64,000 nucleotides of DNA from Lytechinus pictus (taxonomy: Eukaryota; Echinodermata; Echinoidea; Temnopleuroida; Toxopneustidae). A program made the position numbers and the translations under genes. The stretch spans positions 12,157,501 through 12,221,500 of the forward strand of contig NC_087249.1 of the NCBI RefSeq assembly GCF_037042905.1. The letters run 5' to 3'. Positions 62,343-64,000 of the stretch are shown one piece after another (position 1 is the stretch's first letter; each line of letters starts with the position of its first letter). The notes under the pieces were generated by a model. The model did no database searches and was not told the DNA's origin. It saw only the letters and a list, made by a program, of their open reading frames with translations.

Positions 62343-64000
62343 ATGACGATCCGGGATGACGATATCTGGAGGAGGGTCCCTATTATACCTTGCAAATACA
62401 CTTTCGTGTCAATTTTCTATTTATTACAGCATGTCACGGTATAACTGTATACGGTATACTCGTTAGTGTATTTAACTCTTCATCACTCCATGGACCTATT
62501 AGGTCCATGATCACTGGCTCATACATTATATATTTTTTACTCAGCATTACGAACCGTGACTTATATATATTATATTTTTCGTTTTCCTGTTGATCCGTAA
62601 TATTCGCTATGCCGAGTGCCGGGGCAAGAATCTGGAGACTATTGATCTCGCTTTTTTTTCATTTTTCATTTTCTATTTCTTTTTTTTTTTAAACTATACA
62701 TTCAAATGGATTCATGCTCAAATTTCTACCATGTTGTATTTGTGTTTTGTTTACATTGTTCATACGAATATGTACAAGCTTCGCTTTTTATTAGCAGCTT
62801 CCCTCGTTTCCGACCTGATACATGGTTATCTTGATTATTATACATATAAAGTTTCCTTGTTTTATTAATTATAATCATATCAAGATGTATGTAACAAAAC
62901 TTTTTGTAAATGATTGTTGGAAATGGAAAATAAATGAAATGAAAATGAAACTGCTTGGGCGCCACATAGGCCTATCTTGGAATATATACGAAAGAAAACA
63001 TCTTGTTTCATAATCCTTCACACATAATAACATGAGTTTTTGCTCAGCTACGCCCGGAGAATTCAAGAACAGAGTAAATAAATTGTCTAATGCCCATCAA
63101 ATGACAAAAAACAACTAGGATCGAAGTCATTGTCGAAAATTGGTGGACCGGAATAGTACTAAATTTCGTCCTAACTTTCAGGGCTGACGAAACATTACAA
63201 ATATCGTTTTTTGTCCAGAATCAAGGACTATTAAACTGCTGTTTGATTCACTAATTGTCGACAAAGACTTCTTTGTTGTTCTTTGCCATGGCGGGCATTT
63301 GACAATACTTAAACTCTGTTTGTTTAATCCTCCGTACGTCGCTGTGTGAAAATCGTACCGCGCTCATAAATAGCTCTAGCAGGCCTATTTAAGATGATTC
63401 ATCATTGTAGTATTGATAGTAATTTGATGTGTCTAATTGTTTACACAGTATCGATCAACAGCAATTGATGTTTTCTAAAGTAAAAACTTTGTCAGTATTT
63501 TGAATCACTTAAATTGTTACAACTTTTACAATTCATGTTATTGGTTTACTTTTCAAAAATAAAACTGAATTGTCTGTTATGCCACAGTGAAATCAATGCA
63601 CATATTTTAGATTTTTGTTGTTGTTGATATGATGCATAGCCTTCTTTCAGTTGTCTATATTATTTCCCCGCTTCTTCTCTAGAAGTTAAATAAAAGGTTG
63701 GTACGTTATGAAGCACTGTTTATGATTATGAAAATAAATAAATAAAAGAAATGTATATGTCAACTGCATCTGTTTTGTAACTGGACTGCAGTCAATGCAT
63801 GGCTCAGTTATCAAACTTTGATAACTTAGCCCCCTCCCTGCACCCTCTCCCCTAGGGAGCGCGCTTCGGGCGCTTTATAAATGTGCACTTACCGCCCCCT
63901 CCAAAATGAAATCCTGGCTACGCGGTTGCTCTATAGATCTGTTGATAACTTAATTTTTTATTTGATCAGTGTCGTTTTTTTTATTGAGTAATTCCTATAC
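62343..64000. other. Right-edge stretch, nothing recognised
   Basis: AT-rich sequence with only short frames, none with splice context or family resemblance. A GCGCGCTTCGGGCGC patch near 63858 resembles the GC hairpin boxes at 23-26 kb. Confidence 0.4.

Overview
This is animal nuclear DNA: intron-rich genes on both strands, an AT-rich background, long homopolymer and dinucleotide tracts, and dense non-autonomous transposons. Four genes can be assembled exon by exon with matching splice phases and recognisable metazoan orthologues. The frequent TACATGTA octamer, a foldback element built like the classical sea urchin TU elements, and tRNA-derived SINEs suggest an echinoid or a close relative. 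That taxonomic call is an inference.

Layout. (1) 1-2500: first coding exon of an unidentified minus-strand gene that runs off the left edge. (2) 2500-7850: a repeat block with a 485-bp tandem duplication, one copy of which carries a transposon; an element with arrayed AGGTCAAAGGTCA motifs; and one hAT-like element nested inside another. (3) 8067-13430, plus strand: JTB in four exons, with several MITEs in its introns. (4) 14315-15850: a hAT-like element with a perfect 8-bp target duplication. (5) 17.7-18.7 kb: an old tandem repeat. (6) 28765-19396, minus strand: TRMO, a tRNA methyltransferase, in four exons. Its 7-kb first intron holds a TU-like foldback element with ten 16-bp units at each end, and a second 4.6-kb element is inserted in one arm. 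(7) 29297-30753: a hAT-like element in the opposite orientation. (8) 31626-44057, plus strand: DCTN3 (dynactin p24) in seven exons, whose 7-kb first intron is repeat-filled. (9) 44-50.9 kb: intergenic MITEs and SINEs. (10) 57761-50983, minus strand: PRRC1 in six exons, with a broken non-LTR retrotransposon and a second AGGTCAAAGGTCA-bearing element inside. (11) 58.3-62.4 kb: a long inverted repeat, a palindromic CCAGTTGG/CCAATTGG minisatellite and a MITE. The last 1.6 kb shows nothing recognisable.

The four host genes are unrelated housekeeping functions (JTB: membrane protein linked to mitosis; TRMO: tRNA t6A methylation; DCTN3: dynein cofactor; PRRC1: ER-exit/COPII-associated). They are not an operon or pathway cluster. 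TRMO and DCTN3 are divergent; DCTN3 and PRRC1 are convergent.

Most of the novelty is in the mobile DNA, where target-site duplications and an intact empty site let insertion order be read from the sequence. All exon boundaries were deduced by eye from splice signals, phase and family resemblance. No alignment or transcript was available.
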